The translations under genes were made by a program, and so were the position numbers. 33,312 bases of DNA from Pseudomonas typographi (GTDB taxonomy: Bacteria; Pseudomonadota; Gammaproteobacteria; Pseudomonadales; Pseudomonadaceae), in the NCBI RefSeq assembly GCF_014694385.1, contig NZ_JAAOCA010000047.1, positions 1 to 33,312 of the forward strand. The letters are read 5' to 3'. The notes under the pieces were generated by a model. The model did not search any database. It saw only the letters and a list, made by a program, of their open reading frames with translations, and had not been told where the DNA came from. Below, in pieces: positions 20,734-30,701 of this stretch. How positions within the stretch are numbered: position 1 is the stretch's first letter; every line of letters begins with the position of its first letter.

Positions 20734-23057
20734 TGGCGGACCTGATTCAACCTTCGTTCAGCGCGGGCGAGATGTCGCCGGCCACGTTCGCGCGCGTTGA
20801 CCTGGCCCGGTACTACACCGGGCTGCGCACCTGCCGGAACTTCGTGGTGCTGCCAGAGGGCGGTGTACAGAACCGGGCCGGCCTTGAGTTCACGGCCGAG
20901 GTCAAGGACAGTTCGGTGTTTACCCGGCTGGTGCCGTTCCAATACTCCACCCAGCAGACCTACGTGCTTGAGTTCGGCAACCAATACATTCGCTTCGTGA
21001 GCGAAGGCGGCCAGGTCACCAGCGGCGGCACGGTTTACGAGATCGCCAGCCCCTACACCACGGCCGACCTCTCTGCCTTGCAGTTCACCCAGTCGGCGGA
21101 TGTGCTGACCCTGGTGCATCCCAGCTATGCCCCGCGCGAGCTGAAACGCTTGGGGGCTACCAACTGGACGCTGACCGAAATCAGCTTCGAGCCGGATATC
21201 TCGGCGCCCTCTGGCCTGACGGCGGCGGCGCGATCCGGCGGCAGCGATGCCACTAGCAATTACGAATACCGCATCACGGCGGTGAGTTCATTCGCCAGCG
21301 GCTCCGTGGAGTCATGGCCGAGCAACACCGCGACAGTGGACAGCTGGGACAGTCTGCCCGGGGCAACGTTAAGCTGGACGGCGGTGTCCGGCGCCGACCA
21401 TTACAACGTGTACAAGAACAAATCCTCGGGGGTGTTCGGCTACATTGGCAAGGCGACCACCAATGCCTTCACCGACATCAACATCACCCCCGACGCCGAC
21501 AAGACCGTGCCGGTAGGGTACAACCCCTTCGACAATGCGAACTATCCATCGACCGTGGGCTATTTCCAGCAGCGCATGGTGTTCGCGGCCAGCAGCTCGC
21601 AGCCGCAAACGATCTGGATGAGCCGCACCAGCGACTTCCACAACTTCGGCTATTCAGACCCCAGCCGCGACGATGACGGCATTGAGATCACCTTGGCCAG
21701 CCGGGAGGTCAACCAGATCCGCCACCTGGTGTCGCTGCGCGAACTGCTGGCGCTGACCTCTGGGGCGGAATGGTCGATCACTGCCGCCGATGAGTCAGGC
21801 GTGACCCCTGACAGCATATCGGCCATTCCGCAGAGCTATGTCGGCACCAACTCGGTGATTCCGGCGGTGTACGGCAACACGGCCCTGTACGTCCAGGCGC
21901 GCGGCGGGAAGCTGGCCACCCTGGCCTACAACTATGTCGCTGACGGGTTCGTTGCCCAGGATGTCAGCGTGCTGTCGTCGCACCTGATGCGCGGCTATAC
22001 GCTCGACGACATGGCATTCACCCTGGCGCCGAATGGCGTGGTGTGGATCGTGCGCAACGATGGCGCGCTGCTGGGCTTCACCTTCATGGCCGATCAACAG
22101 GTCTACGCCTGGCACCGGCACGACACCGATGGGGTGTTCGAGTCCGTGGCCAGCGTGCCAGAGGGCGATGAAGATGTGCTGTATGCCATCGTCAAGCGAA
22201 CCATCAACGGCGTCACCAAGCGCTATATCGAGCGGATGGCGTCTCGCCAGCTGACCAAGTACGGCAGCGGTGATTACGCCTATGACCGGGCCTTCTTCGT
22301 GGATTGCGGCCTGACCTATGACGGCCGCCAGGAGGGCACGGCAACGCTCACCGGCGGCACCGATTGGAAGTACCCCAACCCACTGACGTTGACCACCAGC
22401 GCTTCCGTGTTCACATCCGCCATGGTCGGGCGCAGCGTGATGCTGTACGGCGGCGGGACGGATGACACGATTGGCGACGTGCTGGTGGCCAAGATCACCG
22501 CATATTCCTCGGCTACGTCCGTCACGGTCGAGCCCCAAACCATTGTCCCGGACTCGCTGCAGGGCGTATCGGCCACGCGCTGGGGCTTGGCCGCGACCAC
22601 GATCAGCGGTCTTGGCCACCTCGAAGGCAAGACCGTATCCATCCTGGCTGACGGCGATGTTATGCCGCAAGACGTGGTTTCCAGCGGCTCGATCACCCTC
22701 GACAGCCCGGTGCTGGTCGCGCACATAGGCCTGCCGATCACGGCGGACTTCGAAACGCTCGACATCACCATGCAGAACAACCAAGCGTTCCTGGCCAACA
22801 AGAAGCGAATCAATGGCGTGACGGTGCTGTGCCAGGAGAGCCGAGGCCTATTTGCCGGCTCAGATGCCGATCACCTGTACGAATTCAAGCAGCGCGCCAC
22901 AGAGAACTATGGCGAGCCGATCACGTTGCTCACAGGCCGGGCCGAGATTCCGGTCAGTTGCGACTGGAACGACGCCGGCAGGATGTTCATTCGCCAGTCC
23001 GACCCGTTGCCGCTGACCATCCTGGGGGTTATTCCCAATGTCCAGGCCGGTGGGTGA
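20733..23057 (+). CDS. Tail tubular protein B-like (tail nozzle)
   Basis: A 774-residue protein. The N-terminus (MADLIQPSFSAGEMSPATFA) and LRTCRNFVVLPEGGVQNRAG match the large tail tubular/nozzle proteins of podoviruses. A fibronectin type III-like insertion lies at about residues 160-260 (SGLTAAARSGGS, YEYRITAVSSF, LSWTAVSGADHYNVYK). It may bind surface sugars or the tail fibre. The remainder is beta-rich. The start at 20733 overlaps the adaptor stop; a longer frame from 20565 is a shadow of that gene. Forms the tail tube through which DNA leaves. Confidence 0.9.
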   Translation: MADLIQPSFSAGEMSPATFARVDLARYYTGLRTCRNFVVLPEGGVQNRAGLEFTAEVKDSSVFTRLVPFQYSTQQTYVLEFGNQYIRFVSEGGQVTSGGTVYEIASPYTTADLSALQFTQSADVLTLVHPSYAPRELKRLGATNWTLTEISFEPDISAPSGLTAAARSGGSDATSNYEYRITAVSSFASGSVESWPSNTATVDSWDSLPGATLSWTAVSGADHYNVYKNKSSGVFGYIGKATTNAFTDINITPDADKTVPVGYNPFDNANYPSTVGYFQQRMVFAASSSQPQTIWMSRTSDFHNFGYSDPSRDDDGIEITLASREVNQIRHLVSLRELLALTSGAEWSITAADESGVTPDSISAIPQSYVGTNSVIPAVYGNTALYVQARGGKLATLAYNYVADGFVAQDVSVLSSHLMRGYTLDDMAFTLAPNGVVWIVRNDGALLGFTFMADQQVYAWHRHDTDGVFESVASVPEGDEDVLYAIVKRTINGVTKRYIERMASRQLTKYGSGDYAYDRAFFVDCGLTYDGRQEGTATLTGGTDWKYPNPLTLTTSASVFTSAMVGRSVMLYGGGTDDTIGDVLVAKITAYSSATSVTVEPQTIVPDSLQGVSATRWGLAATTISGLGHLEGKTVSILADGDVMPQDVVSSGSITLDSPVLVAHIGLPITADFETLDITMQNNQAFLANKKRINGVTVLCQESRGLFAGSDADHLYEFKQRATENYGEPITLLTGRAEIPVSCDWNDAGRMFIRQSDPLPLTILGVIPNVQAGG

Positions 23058-23058
23058 G

Positions 23059-23514
23059 ATGCGCCCGGTCGATGACTGGGTATTTGGGCAACTGATCGAG
23101 CACGCGCGGCCGGCCGACCGGCAAGAGTTCGAGGCGGTCAACGGCTTCACGCTGGAGATTGAGCTACGCCGCGCGCTGGACCTCAGCGATAAGCCACGGG
23201 CGTTCGTGGTCGATGGCCGGGTGGTCGCCGCATTCGGCTGCGTGCGCTTTGACGATCGTATCGGGGTGCCATGGATGATCAGCACCTACGCCGTCAACCA
23301 GCACCGCCGGGCCTTCCTTCGGCAATGCCTGGTCGAGGTCGCCGCCATGCGCAAGCGCCACGCGGCACTGATCAATTACACCGATGCGCGCTACACGTTG
23401 GCCCTGCGCTGGATGCTCTGGATGGGCTTCGACCAGCAGGAGGCTATCCCGTATGGCGTGAACGGCGAGCTTTTCCACCCATTTACCATGAAGGGCGAGT
23501 TATGGGCGCAGTAG
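23059..23514 (+). CDS. GNAT-like virion-associated protein
   Basis: A 151-residue protein in the position of T7 gp13. It has a GNAT-like layout: RPVDDWVFGQLIEHARPADRQ, an acceptor-type strand (KPRAFVVDGRVVAAFGCVRF), then helix and strand through LRWMLWMGFDQQEAIPYGVNGELFHPF. Such proteins occur in many podoviruses between the nozzle and the internal virion proteins; whether they acylate anything is unknown. I chose ATG 23059, which has GGTGGGTGAG before it; ATG 23038 is an alternative inside the upstream gene. It overlaps the next gene by 13 bases. Confidence 0.75.
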   Translation: MRPVDDWVFGQLIEHARPADRQEFEAVNGFTLEIELRRALDLSDKPRAFVVDGRVVAAFGCVRFDDRIGVPWMISTYAVNQHRRAFLRQCLVEVAAMRKRHAALINYTDARYTLALRWMLWMGFDQQEAIPYGVNGELFHPFTMKGELWAQ

Positions 23515-23951
23515 CAGGGTTAGCGGCAGGCGGTAGCGTGCTCAGCGCGTACAGCCAGATCCAATCAGGCAAGGCCGGCATCAAGACGGCCAACCGTCAG
23601 CAGGATTATTACAACACCCGGGCCAATCAGGTCATCAACCAGGGCGACTATCAATCCGACCTCATCACCGAGCAGGGGCAGCAGACGGCCGCCACGCAAA
23701 AGGTGGGCTTCGCCGCCAACGGTATCGACACCAGCAGCGGCAGCGCCCAGCGCACGCAGGATTCGACCATCGAAAACTCCCTTGCCGACGCCAGCCAGGT
23801 GCGCAAAAACGCTTTCAATCAGGCGTATGGCCTGGTGACCCAGGGTAACGAGGTCGTGAATCAGGCCAAGACCAACAACAAATCGTCGCGCCTCAACGCC
23901 CTCGGCTCGTTGCTGACCGGCGGTTCCCGTTCCTACAGTATGTTGCAGTGA
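23502..23951 (+). CDS. Small internal virion protein (gp14-like)
   Basis: A 149-residue protein with a hydrophobic, glycine-rich N-terminus (MGAVAGLAAGGSVLSAYSQI), possibly membrane-inserting, followed by Gln/Asn-rich helical sequence. The motif VGFAANGIDTSSGSAQRTQDS is common in the small ejection proteins of podoviruses, comparable with T7 gp14. It would be injected into the host envelope with the DNA. The ATG at 23502 lies inside the end of the GNAT-like gene; the longer frame from 23271 is a shadow. Confidence 0.82.
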   Translation: MGAVAGLAAGGSVLSAYSQIQSGKAGIKTANRQQDYYNTRANQVINQGDYQSDLITEQGQQTAATQKVGFAANGIDTSSGSAQRTQDSTIENSLADASQVRKNAFNQAYGLVTQGNEVVNQAKTNNKSSRLNALGSLLTGGSRSYSMLQ

Positions 23952-23958
23952 GGAAATA

Positions 23959-26385
23959 ATGGCTCGCATCCCAAGCTACCAGCGCCAGGTTGCCCCCGAG
24001 GTCGCCCAGGCGCCGCGCGCCCTTGGCGCAAGCGTCGATGCCTCCGGCCTGGCCCAGGGCGTCGAGAATCTAGCGGGCTCGATGTATCAGGTGCATAAAA
24101 AGGAAGTGGCCGAGGCGAATCAGACCGCACTGATCAATGCCGACAGCCAGTTGGGCACCTGGCAGAACAAGGCCCTGTTCGATCCAGAGGCAGGCGCCTT
24201 CACCAAGAAGGGCTCCGGCGCGCTCAATATCACCAAAACGACGCTCGACCAGTACGACCAGCAGTCCCAAGGGATTCTCGAATCGCTGGCCAACCCCGAG
24301 CAGAAGCGCATGTTCCAGCAGGCTGCGCTGGCGCGCCGCGGCAGTCTTCAGGAGAAACTGGGCAGCTACGAATTCGGCCAGCAGCAGGCCTACAAGGATG
24401 ATGTCGACAAATCATCTATCCAGCTTTCCATGGATTCTGCGGCCCTGAACTACAACGACCCGCAGGCCATCGAGCAGAACCGGCTCAAAATGAATGCCGT
24501 GCTCGATCAGCGCGCCGAGCGCCTTGGCTGGTCGCCAGAGGAAAGGCAGGCGCAGCTCCAGTCGGCAAACAGTTCGCTATCGCATTCGGTCATTCAGCGG
24601 ATGGTCATCGATTCGCCGCAGAAGGCCCGATCCCTGTACGACCAGTACAAGGACAGCATGACGGCAGACGACCAGATCCGCGCCACCTCGACCATCGATC
24701 AGGCATTCAAGCGCCAAGAGGCCGAGGCCCGCCAGCGGCTGGTCGAGCAGCGCCAACTGCAGGCCATTTCCCGTCAGGAGTTGAGTGGCCGGGTGCAGGA
24801 TGCCCAGGCCGCGTATCTTCAGGGCCTGCAATTCGACAACCCCCCAAACCTGGCGGACTTCAAGCAAGCCTACGGCGACAAGGCTGGCGAGCATTACGAG
24901 CAGTTCAAGAAGGTGCAGGACATCGCCCCGGCCATCCGAGAATTTGCGACCGCGACACCCGAAGAGCGTCAAGACATTCTAAACCGATTCAACCCTGTCC
25001 CGACTCAGCAGTTGAAGCCTACTGAGCCGTTCTACGGGAAGCCGGCGCAAGGCATGATCGAGCAGGGCAATATTGACCTGAACAGCAGGCCGCGCGTGAA
25101 GAACGCAGACGGATCGATCAGTACGGTGCGATCGATTTCCGCGAATTTCGACGGCCAGGAGATCCTTCTTCCCACAGTCAGCGATGACGGAAGGATCATG
25201 AGTGACAAGGAGGCGATTGATGTCTTTCTGAAGACCGGCCGGAACCTTGGAAAATTTGACAATCCTAAAGATGCCACCGCGTACGCAGAGGCTCTCCATA
25301 GCGACCAAGCGAAGCAGTATGTGGATGGCAATGCGGTTGGCAAGGGGTTTAAAGAAGACTCCCAGCTTTACCAGCACTTGGCAACTGTCGGTGCCTCCCT
25401 GCTCAAACAGCAAAAAGAAGATCCGGCCGCTTACGTGGCCAAATACAGCGCACCGGTGCGCCAGGCGCTGGCCCAGGCACAGAAAGACGGCACGCCAGAG
25501 GCCTATAGCGCCTATTTCACCGCGACAGCCGCCGAGCAGCGGCGCCAGGGTGTGCAGACCGTCAAGCTACTGCCCGATGCCATGGCGGACCAGCTTGCAG
25601 CGAACTTCAACAGCAAGGTAGCCGCCGGCGACAGCGACAACGCCGCGCAGTTGATCGAGCAGATGCAGGCCCAATGGGGCAAGAACTTTGGCCCGGTCAT
25701 CCAGCAGTTGGGCAATAAGCTGCCGGCAGAAGCCCAGGTAATAGCCACCGGACTTCCGGCGGATATAGCCCAGCAAATGGCCGCCGTCGCACCGATCAAG
25801 GACGATGAATTGAACAAGGGCCTTCAGCAGGGCCAGGCAAAGGAGATCCAGCAAAGCGTGGCCACCGCCATGACGGACTTTGCCCAGACCTTGCGCGGCC
25901 AGGCCGGCGGTATCGATACCTACAACACGATGTACAACACCGCTGTGCGCACCGCAACGGCCTATGTCCTGCAGGGGATGCCAACCGACAAGGCGGTGCA
26001 GAAGGTCGCCAGCGGCATGGTCAATGACAAATACGATTTCTTCGACACCTACCGGGTACCCAAAGCACTGGATACCGGCTCGATCCGCCGCGGCGCTGAT
26101 CGCGCGCTCGGCGAGATCAGTGGAGCCGACCTTATGCCGCTGCCGGGACTGCGCGGCGTCACGCCGGAGGAAAATGCCCGTCAGCTGGAAAGCGCCGTGC
26201 GCGCCGGTGGTGAGTGGGTGACCAATGGCGACGAAACTGGCTTAACGCTGACCGTCAACGGCTACGCAATGAGAGGCAAGGACGGAAAACCTGTACAGCG
26301 GACCTGGCAACAACTGCAAGGGCTGGGCATCCAGGCCACCACCGGTAAAGAGGGCGTTGTATATCCCTGGACGGTGACGCCATGA
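23959..26385 (+). CDS. Large internal virion protein (ejection protein) with inserted domain
   Basis: An 808-residue, mainly helical, Gln/Ala-rich protein (MARIPSYQRQVAPEVAQAPR), comparable in place and composition with T7 gp15-type core proteins that form a channel for DNA entry. A distinct module interrupts the helices at about residues 355-457: PFYGKPAQGMIEQGNIDLNS, then ADGSISTVRSISANF, LLPTVSDDGRIMSDKEAID, and AYAEALHSDQAKQY. This block recurs in many otherwise unrelated phage structural proteins, and its DNA is more A+T-rich than its surroundings. GAGGAAAT precedes the ATG. It overlaps the next gene by four bases. Confidence 0.82.
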   Translation: MARIPSYQRQVAPEVAQAPRALGASVDASGLAQGVENLAGSMYQVHKKEVAEANQTALINADSQLGTWQNKALFDPEAGAFTKKGSGALNITKTTLDQYDQQSQGILESLANPEQKRMFQQAALARRGSLQEKLGSYEFGQQQAYKDDVDKSSIQLSMDSAALNYNDPQAIEQNRLKMNAVLDQRAERLGWSPEERQAQLQSANSSLSHSVIQRMVIDSPQKARSLYDQYKDSMTADDQIRATSTIDQAFKRQEAEARQRLVEQRQLQAISRQELSGRVQDAQAAYLQGLQFDNPPNLADFKQAYGDKAGEHYEQFKKVQDIAPAIREFATATPEERQDILNRFNPVPTQQLKPTEPFYGKPAQGMIEQGNIDLNSRPRVKNADGSISTVRSISANFDGQEILLPTVSDDGRIMSDKEAIDVFLKTGRNLGKFDNPKDATAYAEALHSDQAKQYVDGNAVGKGFKEDSQLYQHLATVGASLLKQQKEDPAAYVAKYSAPVRQALAQAQKDGTPEAYSAYFTATAAEQRRQGVQTVKLLPDAMADQLAANFNSKVAAGDSDNAAQLIEQMQAQWGKNFGPVIQQLGNKLPAEAQVIATGLPADIAQQMAAVAPIKDDELNKGLQQGQAKEIQQSVATAMTDFAQTLRGQAGGIDTYNTMYNTAVRTATAYVLQGMPTDKAVQKVASGMVNDKYDFFDTYRVPKALDTGSIRRGADRALGEISGADLMPLPGLRGVTPEENARQLESAVRAGGEWVTNGDETGLTLTVNGYAMRGKDGKPVQRTWQQLQGLGIQATTGKEGVVYPWTVTP

Positions 26386-28130
26386 CGATCTATGCAGGCG
26401 ATGCCCAGACGCTCGACCGGCGCACCATGCTGGATATACCGGCCGATTCTGGGGATGTGTTCGATGCATCTTTTGGTGGCGCTCTTTCCACCAACCCCAG
26501 TTCGTCGATCGTTCGCACCGAGCAGTTGCAGCAGGCCGAAGAGGGCCGCCGCTTTACCGGCGACACCGAATCGATCCTGGTGCCGCCACGCCTGGAGCCC
26601 GACACCCCGCTGATTGATGCCGCTCAGGCCACCGCCCAGGCAAAAGCCGCCGGCTTCGATCTGAAGATCCCTGCGCAGGGCATCCGCCAAGGCGCGTTGG
26701 ATATCCTCATCGACCGCCAACGCGAGCAGGCCGCCCGGCAGCAGGTCATGGCCCGCGCGGCCAGCGGAACGTTGCCGGCGCAAATCGCCGCGGGGCTTGG
26801 CGCTTCCCTGCTTGATCCGCTCAACATCGCCTCTGCCTTCGTGCCGGTGGTGGGTGAGGCGCGCTATGCCAGCATGTTGGCCGGCGCCTCGGGGGCGTTT
26901 GGCCGGGCAGGCATCAGGGCGGGTGTCGGAGCCGCGGAAGGTGCAGTTGGCGCTGCCATCCTGGAACCGCTGCCGCTCATGGCCGCCCAGCAGGATCAGA
27001 CCGAATATGGTCTGTCCGACTCCCTGGCCAACATTGCCATGGGTGGAGTGCTGGGCGGCGGCCTGCATGCCATCGGCGGTGCTGTGTCCGACGCCTTGCG
27101 CCGCAGGCTGGCCAGCGAGACGCCGACCCAGCGACCTGACGCCATGCTCGACCAGCCTGGCCTGCCGCGAACAGAAGGCACGACACCGGACCTCGGCCGA
27201 CTGTTCGATGATGACCCAGATACAGCCCTGCGCACCTCGCTGCAACGGGGAATCGACGCGGACCAGGAAAATCTACGCCAGACCGCCCAGGTTCAGGCCA
27301 TCGAAGAAATCAGGCCAACCCTATCCGCTGATCGGGTAGGAAACGTGCGCGACTTAAAGCTGGAAGGCCTAAGCATCACTGATCGGTTGATGGCACTTGA
27401 TGACACGTTCAAGCAGCGCGCTAGCGACTTTCAGGGCCCACGCGTCAGCCGCAAGCAGGCCGAGCGGCAGGCCAGGGACGCCATCGCTGCCGAGCGCGAG
27501 CAGCTACAGACCCGCCAGGCGCAGATCAATACCGAGATCGAGCGCAACCGCGCCGGCGAATTCAACCGCGCGGACCTTGCCCAACTGGATCGCGGCGTCA
27601 TCCCTGAGCGGTTGCAGCCTCAGATCGAAGCCAGAACCCGGCAGATCATGCAGGGCTATCAGCAGCGCCCCCTGGGGGCTGCCATCCGCACGGCTCGGGA
27701 AACCGCCGAGGACGCGCAGTGGACAACCCGGGATGCCGCATTGCGCACCGCCGTGGCCCAGTCGGTCAGTGGCCGAGATGTCGACGTGCAGAATCTGTTC
27801 GACCTGGCCGATCCGGCGAAGGCACCGGCTGCCATGGATGCATTGCGCCAGCCTCAGGCCCGGCGCCTAGATCCTGCCGGCCTTGCCGAAAGCCGCCGGG
27901 TTGACGAAATCCCCGAAGCCATTGACGACATCGAGGAAGCCCGCGCAGCACTGGCCGAAGACGAAGCCAACGTAAAGCAGCTGCTTGACCAGCTAGACCC
28001 GGAATCGCGGGATGCCATAGAGGCTATTGGCCGGGAGCAGGACGAGGCATCCGCCGCGTATGCCGCCAAGGCCCAGCAATATTCGAAAGCCTATCAGGCT
28101 GCCGCCGCATGTGAATTGAGGAACGCTTGA
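26382..28130 (+). CDS. Internal virion protein with membrane-like segments (582 aa)
   Basis: A 582-residue protein. The N-terminal 130 residues are polar. A hydrophobic Ala/Gly-rich region follows (LGASLLDPLNIASAFVPVVG, GRAGIRAGVGAAEGAVGAAI and IAMGGVLGGGLHAIGGAV; about 135-235), likely to enter membranes. The rest is charged and coiled-coil-like. This matches the N-terminal part of the very large gp16-like ejection proteins; here that protein seems divided between this gene and the next. No lytic transglycosylase motif is visible. ATGA overlaps upstream, TGATG downstream. Confidence 0.78.
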   Translation: MTIYAGDAQTLDRRTMLDIPADSGDVFDASFGGALSTNPSSSIVRTEQLQQAEEGRRFTGDTESILVPPRLEPDTPLIDAAQATAQAKAAGFDLKIPAQGIRQGALDILIDRQREQAARQQVMARAASGTLPAQIAAGLGASLLDPLNIASAFVPVVGEARYASMLAGASGAFGRAGIRAGVGAAEGAVGAAILEPLPLMAAQQDQTEYGLSDSLANIAMGGVLGGGLHAIGGAVSDALRRRLASETPTQRPDAMLDQPGLPRTEGTTPDLGRLFDDDPDTALRTSLQRGIDADQENLRQTAQVQAIEEIRPTLSADRVGNVRDLKLEGLSITDRLMALDDTFKQRASDFQGPRVSRKQAERQARDAIAAEREQLQTRQAQINTEIERNRAGEFNRADLAQLDRGVIPERLQPQIEARTRQIMQGYQQRPLGAAIRTARETAEDAQWTTRDAALRTAVAQSVSGRDVDVQNLFDLADPAKAPAAMDALRQPQARRLDPAGLAESRRVDEIPEAIDDIEEARAALAEDEANVKQLLDQLDPESRDAIEAIGREQDEASAAYAAKAQQYSKAYQAAAACELRNA

Positions 28131-30700
28131 TGGCAAATCTACCTGCTGGGATAAGCCCCTGCGCCGACGCCGTGCGCGCCGCCGTTGGCGATATCGAAGA
28201 CAAGGAAATCCAGGAGATATTCTCCCTGCTGCGCGACCGGCAGAAGGCGATCATGGCCCGCGAAGGCGCCCTAAGCAGCGAACAAGCGGTGCTGAAGGCT
28301 GCCGACGACCTGGCCAGGCAGGCAGAGCACGCATCCATCATCGAGCGCCGCAACGCCTTGCTGAACATGAAGGCCCGCGCCAAGGCCATCAGTTTCGTCC
28401 GGTCGAACTTTGCCGACCGGCCGGACCTAGGCCTGGAATCCATGCTGGTTGGTACGAACCTGGCCCGCCAGGGTTCTCGCTCGTCCATCGCCGCCGAGCA
28501 AAAAGGCCGGGCCGACGCCTATATTGGCGGCCTGCTGGCCGACCTTGACCGGTCTGATCTGGTGGGCATCCTGGCCAAGGGCGACTCCGACCAGGATATC
28601 GCCGATGCCCTGTGGCGCATTGGCAAGGAAATGGATACCAAGCATCTCAACCCCCAGGTGGTGGAGATAGCCCAGACCATTCAGAAATATCAGGAAGCGG
28701 CCAGGATCGATGCCAACCGGGCCGGCGCCAGCATCGGCAAGCTGGACGGCTATATCACCCGCCAGAGCCATGACAGCGAAAAAATCGGTGCGGCCGGATT
28801 TGACCAGTGGGCGCGCGATGTCCTGCCTCGCCTTGACCCCTCAACCTTTGATGGGGTCAGCGACGTGGGCCAGTTTCTAAAGGGGGTGTTCAACGGCCTG
28901 GTGTCGGGCGACCACCTGAAAGCCCCAGGAGATCGCCCTGCCAATGGGTTCAAGGGGCCGGCCAACTTGGCCAAAAGGCTTAGCCAGGAACGCGTACTGC
29001 ACTTCAAGGACGGTATTGCCTGGCATGAATACAACAAGCTTTATGGCACCGGCAACCTGCGCGAGGCGGTGTTGCGCGGCTTGGACATGGCCGGGCAGAA
29101 CACCGCCCTGATGCGCCGGCTGGGCACAAACCCCGAAGCCAACCTGAACATGATCGTCGATGTACTCAAGGAGGACGTGCGCAAGACCGGCGACAATCAG
29201 GCGCTCAAAAACTTCAACACCGAGGCGCGCGGCAAGATCGCCAACCGCTTCAAGGAAGTCAGCGGGCAGACACGCATTCCCGGCAGCGCCACGCAGGCCA
29301 GGGTGGCCGCCAACGTTCGCGCCTGGCAATCCCTCTCCAAGCTTGGTGGGGCGCTGCTTTCCAGCTTCACCGACCTGCCGGTGGCCGCGAGCGAGTTCAG
29401 GTATCAGGGCAAATCGTTCCTCGGTTCATTGGGAGACATGGCCGGTGGACTGCTCAAGGGCAGGGGAAGCGCTGAGCAGCGCGAGATCCTGGCCAGCTTC
29501 GGGGTATACGCCGACTCGATGCGCGGAGAGATCATGCGCCGGTTTTCGGCAGATGATTCGATGGGCGGCAAGATGTCCCGCGGCATGAGTCTGTTCTTCC
29601 GCCTGAATGGCCTATCGTGGTGGACCGACGCCAACAAGGCCAGCGCCGGCCTGATGATGGCCCACAACCTGGCACAAAACAAAGGTCGCGCCTGGGGAGC
29701 CCTGGATGTGAACTACCGGCGCGCGCTGAGCCTGTACGATTTGGACGAAGCGAAGTGGGATCTACTACGCGGCATGGATACCCGCATGGCCGATGGCCGC
29801 GAGTACATGACCTCCGATGGCGTGGCCAGCATTCCAGATGAGCGAGTGACCGAATACCTCAAAGAGCAGGGCCGCCCGGTGAGCGAAGGCGCGATCCGTG
29901 ATGTGCGCAACGGGCTACAGCAATCCCTGCGCACCTATGTGAACGACCGCGTTACCTACGCCGTGCTCGAACCTGACGCCCGGACCCGCTCGATCATGAA
30001 TCAGGGTACCCAGCCCGGCACCATCCCGGGCGACCTGCTGCGCTTCGTCACCCAGTTCAAAAGCTTCCCGGCGGCGTACATGCAGAAGACCATGGGCCGA
30101 GATCTATACGGCCGTGGTTATACGCCCACCGGTCTGTCGGAGCGATTCCGCGGCGGCCGCGATCTGATCGCCGCCCTTCGCAATGGGAATGGTGAAAAGC
30201 TTGCTATTGCGCAGTTGATTCTTTGGACGACCGCATTCGGGTATCTGTCCATGGCGGCCAAGGATTCTTGGAAAATGAAAACCCCTAGAGATCCGAATGA
30301 CCCCAAGACCTGGATGGCAGCCATGGCCCAAGGCGGCGGCCTTGGCATCTTCGGTGATTACCTGTTCGGCGAAACCAGCCGGTTCGGCAACAGCGCGCTG
30401 GAGTCGGCCGCAGGCCCGGCACTGGGCACCGCCGCCGACCTGGCCAACCTGTGGAGTAGGGCGAAGGCGGGCGACGACACCGCAGCCTCGGCGCTACGCC
30501 TGGCGCAAAACAACACGCCATTCCTTAACCTGTTCTACAGCCGCATAGTGCTGGATCACCTGTTCTTCTTTTCCCTGCAAGAGGCGATGAACCCTGGTTC
30601 GCTACGCCGTACCGAGCAGCGCATCCAGAAGGAAAATGGGCAGACATTCCTGATTCGGCCATCGCAGAGCTATGCGGACCCGCTTGGCATAGCTCGTTAA
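28130..30700 (+). CDS. Large internal virion protein, gp16-like C-terminal type (856 aa)
   Basis: An 856-residue protein of the ejection complex. Segments typical of large podoviral core proteins include SLSKLGGALLSSFTDLPVAA, FFRLNGLSWWTDANKASAG, LEPDARTRSIMNQGTQPGT and LRFVTQFKSFPAAYMQKTMG. The last is near a hydrophobic stretch (IAQLILWTTAFGYLSMAA). It probably completes the DNA channel across the inner membrane. ATG 28130 follows GAGGAACGCT and overlaps the previous stop (TGATG); a TTG one codon earlier is possible. Its stop is one base from the end of the reverse-strand lipoprotein gene. Confidence 0.85.
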   Translation: MANLPAGISPCADAVRAAVGDIEDKEIQEIFSLLRDRQKAIMAREGALSSEQAVLKAADDLARQAEHASIIERRNALLNMKARAKAISFVRSNFADRPDLGLESMLVGTNLARQGSRSSIAAEQKGRADAYIGGLLADLDRSDLVGILAKGDSDQDIADALWRIGKEMDTKHLNPQVVEIAQTIQKYQEAARIDANRAGASIGKLDGYITRQSHDSEKIGAAGFDQWARDVLPRLDPSTFDGVSDVGQFLKGVFNGLVSGDHLKAPGDRPANGFKGPANLAKRLSQERVLHFKDGIAWHEYNKLYGTGNLREAVLRGLDMAGQNTALMRRLGTNPEANLNMIVDVLKEDVRKTGDNQALKNFNTEARGKIANRFKEVSGQTRIPGSATQARVAANVRAWQSLSKLGGALLSSFTDLPVAASEFRYQGKSFLGSLGDMAGGLLKGRGSAEQREILASFGVYADSMRGEIMRRFSADDSMGGKMSRGMSLFFRLNGLSWWTDANKASAGLMMAHNLAQNKGRAWGALDVNYRRALSLYDLDEAKWDLLRGMDTRMADGREYMTSDGVASIPDERVTEYLKEQGRPVSEGAIRDVRNGLQQSLRTYVNDRVTYAVLEPDARTRSIMNQGTQPGTIPGDLLRFVTQFKSFPAAYMQKTMGRDLYGRGYTPTGLSERFRGGRDLIAALRNGNGEKLAIAQLILWTTAFGYLSMAAKDSWKMKTPRDPNDPKTWMAAMAQGGGLGIFGDYLFGETSRFGNSALESAAGPALGTAADLANLWSRAKAGDDTAASALRLAQNNTPFLNLFYSRIVLDHLFFFSLQEAMNPGSLRRTEQRIQKENGQTFLIRPSQSYADPLGIAR

Positions 30701-30701
30701 C

